Origin: Lenzites betulinus
Taxonomy: Eukaryota; Basidiomycota; Agaricomycetes; Polyporales; Polyporaceae
Assembly (NCBI GenBank): GCA_022264855.1
Contig: JABYQU010000003.1
Coordinates: forward strand, 558,001 to 622,000
Direction of reading: 5' to 3'
Length of the DNA: 64,000 nt
A program made the translations under genes and the position numbers. Position 1 is the first letter of the stretch. The number at the start of each line of letters is the position of its first letter. Positions 1-11,300 of the stretch are shown here, piece after piece. Below the pieces are notes generated by a model. It saw only the letters and a program-made list of their open reading frames with translations, did not search any database and was not told where the DNA came from.

Positions 1-1023
1 CGGTCGTCGGCGCGGGCTACATCGCGGTCGAGCTCGCGGGCGTGCTGCACACGCTCGGGAGCGAGGTGACGATGCTCATCCGCGGCGAGACCGTGCTGCG
101 CACGTTCGACCCGACGATCGGCGAGACGCTCACGAAGTGGATGAAGCACACTGGCGTGAACTTCCGCCACGGCGCGCACGTGAAGCGCGTCGAGGGCGCG
201 AAGGGCGGCGAGCTCACGCTGCACCTCGAGAGCGGCGAGACGCTCACGGTGGACACGCTCATCTGGGCGATCGGCCGGCACGCGAACACGGAGGGGCTCG
301 GGCTCGCGGAGCTCGGCGTGAAGCTCGACGAGAAGGGGAACGTGGTTGTTGACGAGTGGCAGGAGACGGGCGTGCCCGGCGTGCTCGCGCTCGGCGACGT
401 CGCGGGCAAGGCGCTGCTCACGCCCGTCGCGATCGCGGCCGCGCGCCGGCTGGCGAACCGCCTGTACGGCGGGGAGAAGTTCAAGAGCGACAAGCTGAAC
501 TACGACGACATCCCCACCGTCGTCTTCTCGTGCGTATACTGGCTGCTCTTCGGGTGAGGGCGGCGCTGACGGGCCTGTACGCTAGACACCCCACGATCGG
601 CACGGTCGGGCTCACCGAGCCCGAGGCGCGCAAGAAGTACGGCGACGAGAACGTCAAGATCTGTGTGTCACCCTCTCCTTCTCCCCTCATACGCCCACTG
701 ACGCCGCCCCACCTACAGACAAGTCGTCCTTCCGCGCGCTCTACTTCTCGATGATCCCGGAGGAGCACAAGGAGCCGACGGTGCACAAGCTCGTGTGCGC
801 GGGGCCCGAGGAGCGCGTCGTCGGCGTGCACATCATCGGGCTCGGCTCGGACGAGATCATGCAGGGCTTCGGCGTCGCGGTCAAGATGGGCGCGCGGAAG
901 CAGGATCTGGACGATACGGTCGCGATTCATCCTACGAGTGCGGAGGGTGCGTTTTTTTGTTCTATCGTTGCAGTGGGCGGGATGCTGACGGTGCGTTTGG
1001 CAGAGCTTGTGACGATGCGGTGA
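1..1023 (+). CDS. glr1: glutathione reductase, C-terminal part (5' end outside window)
   Basis: NADPH-dependent flavoenzyme that reduces glutathione disulfide, cytosolic and/or mitochondrial. Exons: 3-529, 586-662, 719-946 and 1004-1023; introns of 56, 56 and 57 nt, all GT...AG. The visible part starts inside the NADPH-binding Rossmann motif ([12 protein letters not shown]). It continues through the FAD-domain segment [10 protein letters not shown] and the dimerisation domain ([14 protein letters not shown]). It ends with the catalytic-histidine motif HPTSAEELVTMR directly before the TGA. The YIAVELAG form and the HPTSAEE ending fit glutathione reductase better than dihydrolipoamide dehydrogenase. 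The FAD-binding N-terminus and redox-active cysteine pair lie upstream of the window, so start and full length are unknown. The 5' boundary here is the window edge, not a real start. Confidence 0.93.
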
Positions 1024-1516
1024 GCAGTGTGCTTTGGGCTTGGATAAGTCGCGGGCCGGAGGGCGGTCAGAATCGCAGTTTCACAACACACAGTTGTACC
1101 ATCATTAGAGTCGGCATTCTCTGTTATCACGATCCATCCTCGGAAATTCACGTTCACAAACACTTAACTCTGAGGGTGTTCAACTGCAGCGAGCACGCGC
1201 CGCACAATAAGATAGACATAAGACACTACGAGCTACTCCTAGTACCCAGTGACACGACAAGGGCCGCATGGCACAACGAGTAAAAAAATCAAGCGAGTGA
1301 GGAAGACCAGGCATCCAGTAACGGAGTGGGGAAGGGAAGTGAGGGAAGGGAAGGGACATCCAATATCCGCAGGACACGCGAGAAGGAACGGAGAATCGGA
1401 AGCGGAGAAGGAGAAGAAACGACTGAAACGATCTCGGGCGGGGGCGGGAGACTGGGGCGATACGTATACTGTACAAGACTAAAGACGCGATCCGGACGAG
1501 CGGGGCAGGCGGGGCG

Positions 1517-1540
1517 ATGTGTGTATGTGTATGTGTATGG
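1517..1540. repeat. TG/TATG microsatellite
   Basis: Short run of TGTGTA/TATG units read directly from the sequence, inside the purine-rich intergenic stretch. Confidence 0.8.
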
Positions 1541-1760
1541 GAGAATATATGGCTGGATGGGTCGCCGGAGCGATGCAAGGGACGACTCTGTATCGAGGGT
1601 CTGAAGGGGCAGGAAGGGTGGAACGCAGGGCCAAAGCCCGCAGTATTATACTGGTATGAGCTTCGAAGCCGCCGTGCTCAAAGTGGGGGAGGGCGGGTGG
1701 TAGTAGCCCGGGCGAGCCCCGGGCGGGCCGTACGGTACATATTCACGAGGGATGTACGGT

Positions 1761-1800
1761 ATGGATAGATGGATGATAGACAGACAGACGGACGGATGGG
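1761..1800. repeat. GGAT/GACA tetranucleotide repeat
   Basis: Degenerate tandem run of GGAT, GATG, GACA and GACG units. Confidence 0.75.
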
Positions 1801-1977
1801 GGAATGCATGATACACTGGGACCGGTTTCGTCCGGGTCACCGGTGGTGGTCGAGAACCGAGTATGGGAGAAGGGCGGGGGAGATTAACAAGAGCGGGAAA
1901 CAGGACATAGAGAAGGGAGGGACAGGGGAAAGAGCGTGAAGCTCGCACGACACAGCGCGCGTTTTTACCGACTAACG

Positions 1978-2000
1978 GCGGGTGGTGGTGGTGGTGGGTG
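1978..2000. repeat. GGT trinucleotide repeat
   Basis: About seven consecutive GGT units in non-coding sequence. Confidence 0.75.
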
Positions 2001-2928
2001 GAGGCTGATTCAGAGAACCAATGGGCGAGACGAGGCACATGGCGCTCGGGGCCATTACTGCATTGCACGGGAGACGCACATGCACGACGTATGTATACGA
2101 AAAACGGGGAACGGAGACGGGGCTAGGGTCGGGGATGGGGATGGGATGAGGGATGAGGACGAGGGATGAGGACGGGGTTAACGAGGGAAGACAGGAGACG
2201 GGGAAGACAGAGCAGAGCACGGACGAATACGAATATGCACAATGAATCAATGGGGCGCGATGCGGACGTACGGGCGAGGTCGATGCGGGATGTGTATGGG
2301 ATGCAGGATGCGGGGGCAGATGATATGTACGCGGGAGGAGTGGTGGTTCGAAGCTTCGGGGTGATAACAGGAGTGATGACGGAAAGGGGAAGGAGACGGA
2401 GAGGGGCCTACTCAGCCAGATCGTACAGCCAGGCCGCCACACGATGTGTCGCAGCAGGCCAGGCACGCGTCCAGCGTCGATACAGCGGGAGAGTGTCCGG
2501 AGTGTCCGGAGGCGGGAGGGGGCGAGGATACAAACGGCGGGGAAACCAGTATTTCACAGCAAGGGGCAGATGGCAGATGGACAGCACGAGAAGGAGGCGA
2601 TCCGGGGGCGCAAAGGTGGGCAGAAGTACTTGGAAGTGGAGAAGAAGACGCGGATCCGCGAAGTGGAGTTGGGCGCAGCGTACGTCCGGCGATTTGGGCC
2701 ACTGTGGCTCGAGGTGGCAGGTCGCCGGCCACTCAGCAGGCCTCGGAGGGGAGAGCGTCACGAGCAAAGACGCGTGCGCAGGCCGCTTGATGGCCACGGG
2801 CTCGCTCGAGTCCAGCCGTCCGCACGCATCCCGCGCGTGTCAAGTCGCCGGGCATAATGCGGGGCGCGACATTGGGTACTCGGGCGCGCATACACGCATA
2901 TATGCACCAGGGTTGAAGCTGAAGGGCT

Positions 2929-5384
2929 TCAGCACGACGCCTCCACCGCCGCGACGACGGGCACGTCCCCCATCCCCGCCGCCGCGTGCTCGTGCATCTC
3001 CTTATGGTGCCGCGCGATCTTCTCCATCCCCGCGCTCAGCGCCGTCTTCCGCTCCTCCTAACACGTAATGTCAGCGCACGCCCCTCCCACGCGCACACAA
3101 CGGAAGAGAGCGGGCAACCCACCGTAAGCTCGAACTCCTCCAGGTCCTCCTCCTCGTCGTCGTCCTCCACCGAGCCCTCCCCGAAGACGAACGACGGGCT
3201 GTTCGGGTCCTTCGCGCTCGCGCTCTCCTCGCTCTCCCCGCTCACGCTGCTTGCCGAGCTCGCCGTGCGTTCACCGTCTGCCTCCGCGTCTGCGTCTGCG
3301 TCCGCGAGGCTCGCAACGGCAGGGACGGGCGTCCCGTCCCCCTCGTCCAGCGCACTGGTGAGTTCCTGCCCGGGCGAAGACATGGGCAACGGCGAGAGAG
3401 CAGGGAGGGTGGCGAACGGCACCCCGCGTGCGGTGTCCGCGCTCTCGCGGCGTTCCGGATGGGGGGGCGAGAGGGAGAGGGAGAGCGAATTGGAGTGGTG
3501 CCCGTGGTGGTGATGACTATGTGAGTGCGAATGTGAGTGCGAGTGGTGGTGCCGGTGGTGTGTCGCGGGGATGTTGACGGTCTGCGTGATGTGCTCTTCG
3601 TGCGGGGGCGCATGCAGTGCGTCGGGGGCGGAGGGCGTGGGGGACGATGTCAGCGCCGCCGTTTGCTGGGCGGCATCTGCGTCTGCGTCTGCAGGCGTCG
3701 TCGTCGTCGTTGACGCGTCGGCATCACCCTGCTCATCATGGCCCTCGCTGTGCTCCGCCGCCGCGGCTGCCTCAGCTGCGGCCTTCTCCGCCTCCGCACG
3801 CGCCTTCTCGCGCTGCTCCTTGCGCTTCTTCAGCCACGCCATCCCGCTCCCGTCGTCCTCGTCCGCGCTCGTGCGCGTGCCCCCGCCCCACGCCGCACTC
3901 TCGCCGTCGCCCCCGCCGATCGCGACGCTGCCCTTCTGCACGCGCTGCCAGATCGCGGACTGCCCCGCGCTCGCCTTCACGGAGCCCATCCCGCCGTACC
4001 CCCACTCGACGAACTCCGGCTCTTCGGATCTGTCAAGCGCAAGAGTCCGAGTCAGTTCACACGCCGCCGGAGCATGGGGAGAAACAGATGAAGGTACGCA
4101 CCGGACGTTCGCGAACGGGTTCGCATTGCGCTTCGCGCCGTACACACGCCCGTTCAGCATCCGCTGCTGTTTCCGCCCGCCGTTCGTCACCACTACCGCC
4201 GGGCGCGCCGCCGCGCCCTTCTTCTCGTCCTTGCTCGACAGCGACGTCAGGCTCTGCGTGCGGCCCAGGGGCACGCCGCCGCCCCCACCGCCCACGCCGA
4301 ACAGCGAATGCTTCTTCTTCTTGCTTACAGGCAGCACCGGCTGCCCCTCGGACGTCCACCGGTGCAGCGGCAGCCCGAAGTCGGAGTCGCGCCCGCCCCG
4401 CCCGCAATCGCGCTCGCGGCTCACGCTTGCATCCCGGCTGCGGCTGCTGTTCCTGCTGCCCGCGAGCCCGAGGAACGCGCCGCGCCCGCGCTCGCCCCCG
4501 GCGAGCGCCGCGACCTCCTCTGCGCTGCTCGTGCGCGCGAGCGAGCCCTTCGCGCCGCCTGCCTGGTGGTTATGCGAGCGCCCGAGGAGGGGCTTCAGCA
4601 TCTTCGACCACTTGCCGGCTTTGCGCGGCGAGTCGGGCGTCGGGAGAGAAAGGGAGGCGAGCGCGGGCGAGGACGGCGGGAGGACGTCCCAGTCGTGCCC
4701 GAGCTCGGAGGGCGCGGTCGTGTGGTCGTTGCTGCTCGGGGGCCCCGGATTGGGGTCTGCAGCAGCAGCTGATGATGGTGATGATGATGCGGGGGCAGAG
4801 TGGGCGGGGTCGAGGAGGAGGGAGTCGCTGGGGAGGGCCTTCTTCGCGAGCGACGGGCTGTTGGACACGCTCGGCGGGAGGCTGCGCGTGCGCCTGCAGA
4901 GCTCGGAGTCGCCAGGGGCGGCGAGGGAGAGCGACGCGGCGGCAAGCGCCGAGTGGAGGGAGAGGGACTGGGGGTCGTGTGGGTGCGGCGCCTCGGCGTC
5001 GTCGTCGAGGAAAACGGGGGGGAGGAGGTCCTCGGCGGCGTCGAGGTCGCGGCGGGGCTCGGGGAGGGGGGCGAAGCGGATGCGGCGCACGGTGGATGGA
5101 TTTGAGCCGTTTCGCGGCTTGCGTGAGGGGTGGAGGTGGGTGGAATTGCGGGGGGCGGGTGAGCCGCTAGAGGAGGGCCCGGGGGAGGGCGAGGCGGAGG
5201 ACTTGGAGGAGAAGTAGTCGTCGCCGGGGGCGGAGGACGATGCAGATGATGAGAGGGAGGAGTTGGAGGGCACGAGGGCGGGGAGGGCGGCGGGGTGGTA
5301 GGCGGGCGATGCGCCTGGCGAGGGGTTGAGGAGGATGCCGCGGCCAGGGCCCGGAGAGTATGTGTGGAGGAGGACAGCGGCCAT
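2929..5384 (-). CDS. low-complexity Ser/Pro-rich protein with conserved FVEWG motif, unknown function
   Basis: Minus-strand gene of three exons: 5384-4102, 4029-3123 and 3057-2929; introns of 72 and 65 nt. Predicted 772 residues. I do not recognise the function. The N-terminal half is Ser/Pro/Ala-rich, with a basic patch near residue 95 (TVRRIRFAPLPEPRRDLDAA). A central conserved-looking block spans the first splice: NANPFANVRSEEPEFVEWG followed by YGGMGSVKAS. Then come a coiled, Ala/Glu-rich helix (KKRKEQREKARAEAEKAAAE), a His/Ser repeat (SHSHSHSHSHHHH), an acidic stretch (SVEDDDEEEDLEEFEL) and a short basic tail. The start was chosen at MAAVLLHT because the sequence just upstream is a CT-rich tract typical of basidiomycete promoters. 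The first intron is a multiple of three without a stop, so an unspliced read-through would also be open. Confidence 0.72.
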
Positions 5385-8300
5385 GGGAGTAGGAGGAGGA
5401 GGAGGAAGAGAGAGCGTCGGGGGCAGGGGAGGGAAGGAGGGGCAGGATAAGTACAGAGCGCGGCGGGAAGCGAGAGGCGCAGAAAACGAAGGCGCAAGTG
5501 CCACTCGACGCTGCCAAGAGTGAGTCTCAGTCCCCGGGGTCCGCCCGCCCAACCTAATCCTTAACACGTGCGTCCATTACGTGCCCTCAAGCTCCCTTCC
5601 CCTTCCGTCCCAGCCCCACTCCAGCTCTCCCGCCTCGCCCCCCTGCGCACCGCCCGTCGTGTCGTGTGCGAGTGCCCCTGCGCTGCTGCTGCTCGAGCTG
5701 GCCCCCGACTTGCGCGCCGTGCCAAGCACGGTGGTCAGCAGCGCCCCCTGACAACAGCCCGCCGCCTCGCAACTTTCCGTTTCACCTCCATCGCGTACGC
5801 GCTCTCCACACATCTCAGATTCCCAGCATCACATCTCCATATACAAATCTTGTCTCCCTACGCGTCGTCCCGGCTGCGTCACCCTCCCCGTCCCTCGCCT
5901 TCTGCCGCCCCGCTCAGTCACGCAGCCCACCCTCCGAGGCCCCTTCCCCTCCCCTCCCGCCGACGATCCAATGCAGCGCTGCGCGGGGGGATCGCGGGCG
6001 GTGCGCGGAAGCAAACACTCTCGCTGGGACCCCATTTACCCCGCACACGTATCCAGGCGATCGACCGGCGACCGCCACAGACGCCCGCTCTCGGTCGGAG
6101 CTCTACCAATTTCGAGTCACTCTCCGAGCCTCCGTCCGCCCGCCGCCGCGCCCAGGCCCTCGGGACCCCCGTGCCCGTGCCACCCAACCCAACTGCAACT
6201 GCGGCGTGCGCGCCCCCGCCGCCGACCGCCTCTGCAGCAGTGAGTCTGCTGCTGCTGCGCGAATCGGAAGGGTGAGTCGATTGGCGCACGCCTGGCCATC
6301 GATGTGATCTCGCTGCGTCTTGTTCCCGCTCGCGCGCCCTGATTAATATTCCGAGGCGTGAGTGCGCGGCGGGCTTGATTACTGCTTGATTGAACAGAAC
6401 ATTGTTGAGTGCGGCACGCGAGTCCGCGCGTCGCCGCCCGCACGTCCAGCGACGGAGGTGGCGGGCTCCACAGTGCGCGTGACCCGGGCCTGTCACGGCC
6501 GCCTCCGGACGGTCTGCGCTCTGCCGCTGCGCACGCCCCGCGCGCTGGATATCCACGTCGATGACCGCATCCACAAGCTTCAGCCACTGCGGCGAACTGT
6601 ACTTGCGGTACGCAGCAGCAGCGCGTACTCAAGCCAGAGCCAACGTCAAGGATCCCGGCAGAGCACATCCGAGCGCGCCCCGAATGTGGCAACTACACTC
6701 CCCATGGGTCCCCCTGATCCTCTGGCGATACGAGCTCGCGTTCGCACGTCCCGCTGTATGAATTACTGCATGCGCGCGCAGATTCCTCCAGCGATCCGTG
6801 GTTGGCGCGTGCCCATACATAATGCATGCGATACGATGCGATCCTGCGATTCCGAAGCGCGAGAGCGATAGCGCGGGGGAGGGGGAGGGGGACGACGCGG
6901 CAATCTCGCTCATCGCGCGATTCGATCGATCCCCGTGGCCGCGTTCGCTGAGTCGCGAACGCCCCTCGCTGCTGTGCACATGCCCCCTGGCCAGCGGCTC
7001 GCACGTAGTAGTGCTCGGTGGCACCGTGGGCCGTGGCTGCTGCTGTGCCCCGGAACAAGACATGCTCAGACTCTGTCGCCCCCGCAATGTCCGCTGTTAA
7101 TCTCATGCTTCGCGCTCAATCGCGTCTCTCCCTCGCGCGTCGACGTCGACGTCAACACCCCGGGCCGCTGCTCCTCTATGCTCGCGCGGGCGTATGGCGG
7201 ATGCCACTCAGTGTCAATGTGACTGCTCCCCGCGCCCGACCTCCCGACCCCCGACCGCCGGAGCGCGTCAGAGGGCCAAGCCTCCCCGGGCTCTTTGTTC
7301 GCTCCTCCGGGATGGATGTGCGATATCATTATGATATCTTATGATGATGATAGATCGATACCGGGATCATGGATATGGATATGGATATGGTCCATGGATG
7401 TGTACACGCACGCACCCCGCCGCGTTCCCCCATGGCCAGTGGCACTCACAGCGAGTCGGACTACCCACGAACAGCTAGCCTAGCTTGCACGCCACGCAGG
7501 GTGGTAAGTTCGGACACTCGTTTTAATGCACGTTGCGCCCGCGCGCGGTGGGCGTCTTGAGTCACCCCCCAGTCCGCCTAGTTCTCCTTTCTCTCCTTTC
7601 TATCAGTCTCTGCGCGGTGTGCCACCGGCCTCCTTTATCCCCCTCCCCCTCCCCTTCATCTCCATTCCTCGCGCATGCGCCTCCCCTCCTTCCCATATTC
7701 GATAATCGAATTCGCGTCCATCTCGTCTTGTCTCGAAATTGGGGTACTCGATGCTAAGCAGGGACCCCTCGCACCCGCGCGCCTGGAGCCCGCGCCGAGT
7801 TCCCTGGCATGAGGGCGTCGAAATCCCTCCCCCCGCGCTCGGTGAATTCCCCGACTCCGAGCGCGGGCTTCAAGCTCAAGCAGCGAGTAGGAAAGTTCGA
7901 GTGACGTCGGCGGGGGTTCCCCAGCTCCGATGTCATCTCACGCGTACGCGTAACGAATGCTAAGTTGCTAACTTCGGCATTCAATGACGCTTACCCTGAC
8001 GAGGTGCGCAAAGTCCAGAGGGTCCAGAGTGCGCCGCAGCCCCATCCGGCGACGCGCTTCCCGTCGAAGGTCTTCACGTTCTCCAAGTGCTCCGGATGGG
8101 CACGACGGTGGCGAGAGCTAAGAATACCGGGCACGCTCGAGTCCCCGGAGGGCTGGCGCTATTTATAGCGCGGCTCTGAATATTAATATTCGGAGCAGGG
8201 GACGTACGTCGACGTCGCGAGCATTCCAGTGGATGCGCGGCGCGCGCGGGGATCACGGGAGGTACGTATGCACCGTCCGAGCCTGAATTCTGTGCGAGCA

Positions 8301-11300
8301 TTAGAATGTATTCCGGTGGCTGCGCATCCGGGACGACAGTATTTATCGCGCGCGGGCTCGCACGCGCACGTCTCGCCTACGTATTAAGATCAATGTATGC
8401 CACATGCCATAACGCGCGACGGTCCGCGCACGCCCATCGTGAGTGTCACTGCGCAGTGCGAAGGCCCGAGCTTCGACTCGGAAGGCAGCCTGACCTTGCA
8501 GAGTGAGTCTCGCGACCTCCCGGAGGCGCGCCCGCCCCCGCGCAGCGAATCCCCGTGCGCACATTACAATGCGTCCTAATTGTGTCCCATCGATCCATGG
8601 ATCCGCCCCGCGCGTAAGTCGCCTGATCGCACAGGCATACGCATCCATCAGGCCCTGGAGGCTGGCTCCAGACCAGCCCGCGGACGTGCGCGTCGGCTGA
8701 TCGCGTCGTCTGTTGCCGGGACCCATATGCGCCCACAGGTGGGGCGGGCGGGGCGTGTTCGGGTCGTGTGGCATGTCGTTGGCAGAGGCAGGTATGGACG
8801 ATCGTGCCGGACTGAGCCTTGCAGCAGGCTCTGGGAATGATTCCGAGATATTCCTATGCTGCAGCGACATCGTGAACGTAAGTTTTCGGACTCGGATTCG
8901 GACTCGATCGCGATGTGCGGCGACACTAGGATGCGTACACTCACTCCGAGGCATCACTCACGCTCCTTCTCGTAGAACACCGTATCGCGGACATTTCAAA
9001 GCGCGCGAACCACCTCCCATTCCGACGCCCACCACGCCCACCAAACCCGCACCTCCCCCGTCCCCCGACATACCCGCCCCTTCTCGTATAGCCCCAAACC
9101 GGTGCCAAGTCCACACCCACCACACAATCGAACCCTATCAGCCTTCATCTGACCACAGAACACGTCACGGTCCAACGTGCGCCCCAGGCTTCCCCGGGGT
9201 CGTTATCTCTTCGACTTGCCAGCCGCAACCTTCTTTCACCGGATGTGTCGCGCTCTCGGATGCTGTATGGGTGCGAATCAAACTTGCCGCAGTGCGCAGG
9301 CCGCTCGCTCGCCGCGCTTCGTTTTTTCTAGGACATACGGGTGCGGTCACGAACTATTAGCTATAGGTGCACTGCACTGAAAATATGCATCGCTGTATAC
9401 CCGCGCGTCTCTGGACGTCATGCACAGCAAGGACCCCGGGCAAGAACCCCGTCCGCCCGCGACCCCAAACAAAGCTGCTGCGCCCTCCTTAATTCAGCCG
9501 TACTTGTTCAACTTGAACGCCCAGCGTCAGCTCCGAGGCGATCGTGAGCAGTGAGTGCGCCTTCCGCTTCGTCTTGTGCAGTAAAACCTCCGATTGCCCA
9601 AGCTGCTGCTGCGCCTCGCAAGTTCTTAATAATTCAATCCTCCAACGCCCAGCACCGAATCCAAGCCGCCGTTCGCGGGCGCCGAGTATGGTGCGCGCCT
9701 CGTCTCCCCAATGCGCAGCGCGACCTCCGACGTGGCCCACCCGATCTGCCGTCCAGGAACGTCGCGCAGCAACGTCCTGCGCTCTGCGCTCTGCAGGTGC
9801 GCAGTGCACGGAGGCGCGCGCATGCGTGTGTTGTGTTCTCCGGGGATAGGCATCTCCGGCATTCATAATACGACGCGCGCGTTGCTGGTATTGGTACTTA
9901 CTGCAAATGCGAAAGCAATCCCCGGCCTCGGATCTACGCGCGTTCAACTCGCTCGCTCGGGACGATGACCGTGCATGCACTACAAATCCACGCGCGGATG
10001 TTCGCCGTTTATCCCGGCGACAAGCTATGTACTTACGCCCAAACTTCTCGGACGCGCACCCGTCGCCAAGGTCAGCACCCGCGGCCTCCCTCCGTCGACA
10101 ACGACATCCTCGCGCCGGCTATGCATCCGCCCTTTCTTTCCTCCCCATCATGCCCGCGCGCGCACCGTCGTAGCGCCCCGCCCCATCGCGCGTCGGGGCG
10201 GCGCAATGTCGCTTGAAGCTTCTCGCGCGTGTGCCCGCCAGCAACACGCGAGCGCGCGACTCCTGGCACCGTGGGCCTCTGTGGGCGCCCGCGTTCCGCC
10301 TCGATTATCGCGCCGCGAGGTGAGACACGGCGGCGGGTGTCGTCGTTTCAGGTCGTCGCACTGGCAACGGCAGGGAACGGCACGCGGATTCAACACTGAC
10401 AACAGGCCCGCTCGCTGGCAATGGCGGTGGTGGGCGAGTCGACGAGCGGCCCGCGGGACTTGGCAGGCCCCCCTCGCCCGCCCTTGGAGTGAGTCTCGCG
10501 GAGGAGGCCGTCCCGGCGGCGGATACGCGACCCGGGTTGACACGCGCGAGGTCGTCGCGCCCTCGAGGGCGCGATCCCGATCTGGACAGGGCGCGCCATC
10601 GTCGGCTAACGTTCCTAACTATTTTGCGCGCGCCCGTGCAGGTTGCGTCCGGGGACCGAGATCGTGGCCGTTGCGACGCGCTAGCCGGTGTCGCGCTCCG
10701 GAGCAGAGGCGATTCTGAGGTGTGGCGGAACGTGCGCCATGCGTTCCGCTGGCGGGTTTGGGTTCGAGCTCGTCGCGCGAACGTACCCCGGGAAACATTC
10801 GCTCAAACATGGGCGTGAGTGCAATAAGTACGTACAATGCATCCGCCACGCACCCTGTGAGCTCACCGACGGAATTGCTGTCAGACCGCGCGGAGATGCG
10901 AAACCGCGCATCTTCGGGCAGTACGGCATTTATGTTCGCGCGCGGGCGAAATCTGCAGCTTGCCTGACGGGCCCTCTGCTTCAAGCTTGCAAGCGAACAG
11001 GGCGGGCTGCGCGCCCTGGAAAATTGCAGCGTTGCGTCATGGCCTTATCGCTGAGCTCGAGGAGGCTGCGTTGCCGCGCGCACCTGCAGGCGCGTCCGGG
11101 CAGTGTCCGGGCGCGCTGGCGGGAGCGGTCCCCATTTGTCGGGGCAGCGTTGAAGATGGAAAAGCCGCGAGCAATCGTCGTAAGCATGTTATACGCGTCG
11201 ACGCGGCGAGCACCTCCCAGGGTATACCGGCCGGGCATTCAACCAATATTCGTGTGTTTTCCTGACAAATCATTAATAACGAACGCGCAGGACGCCACTG

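Larger units (their letters stand above)
1024..2928. other. intergenic; purine-rich strand and simple repeats
   Basis: No coding region can be supported between the stop of glutathione reductase (+) and the stop of the next gene (-), which converge here. From about 1250 to 2440 the + strand is strongly G/A-rich, with many GGGA, GAGG and GGAT runs and several microsatellites. Open frames in this stretch have no recognisable motif and follow the skewed composition. Confidence 0.7.

Noticed and set aside
2166..3068. 300-codon + strand frame
   Set aside because: It runs through the purine-rich repeat tract into the 3' exon of the minus-strand gene; composition is driven by GGA/CGA repeats.
3571..5217. 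548- and 517-residue open frames on the + strand
   Set aside because: They lie antisense to the spliced minus-strand gene at 2929-5384. The composition is what a GC-rich coding strand produces in reverse, and no start context, introns or motifs support them.
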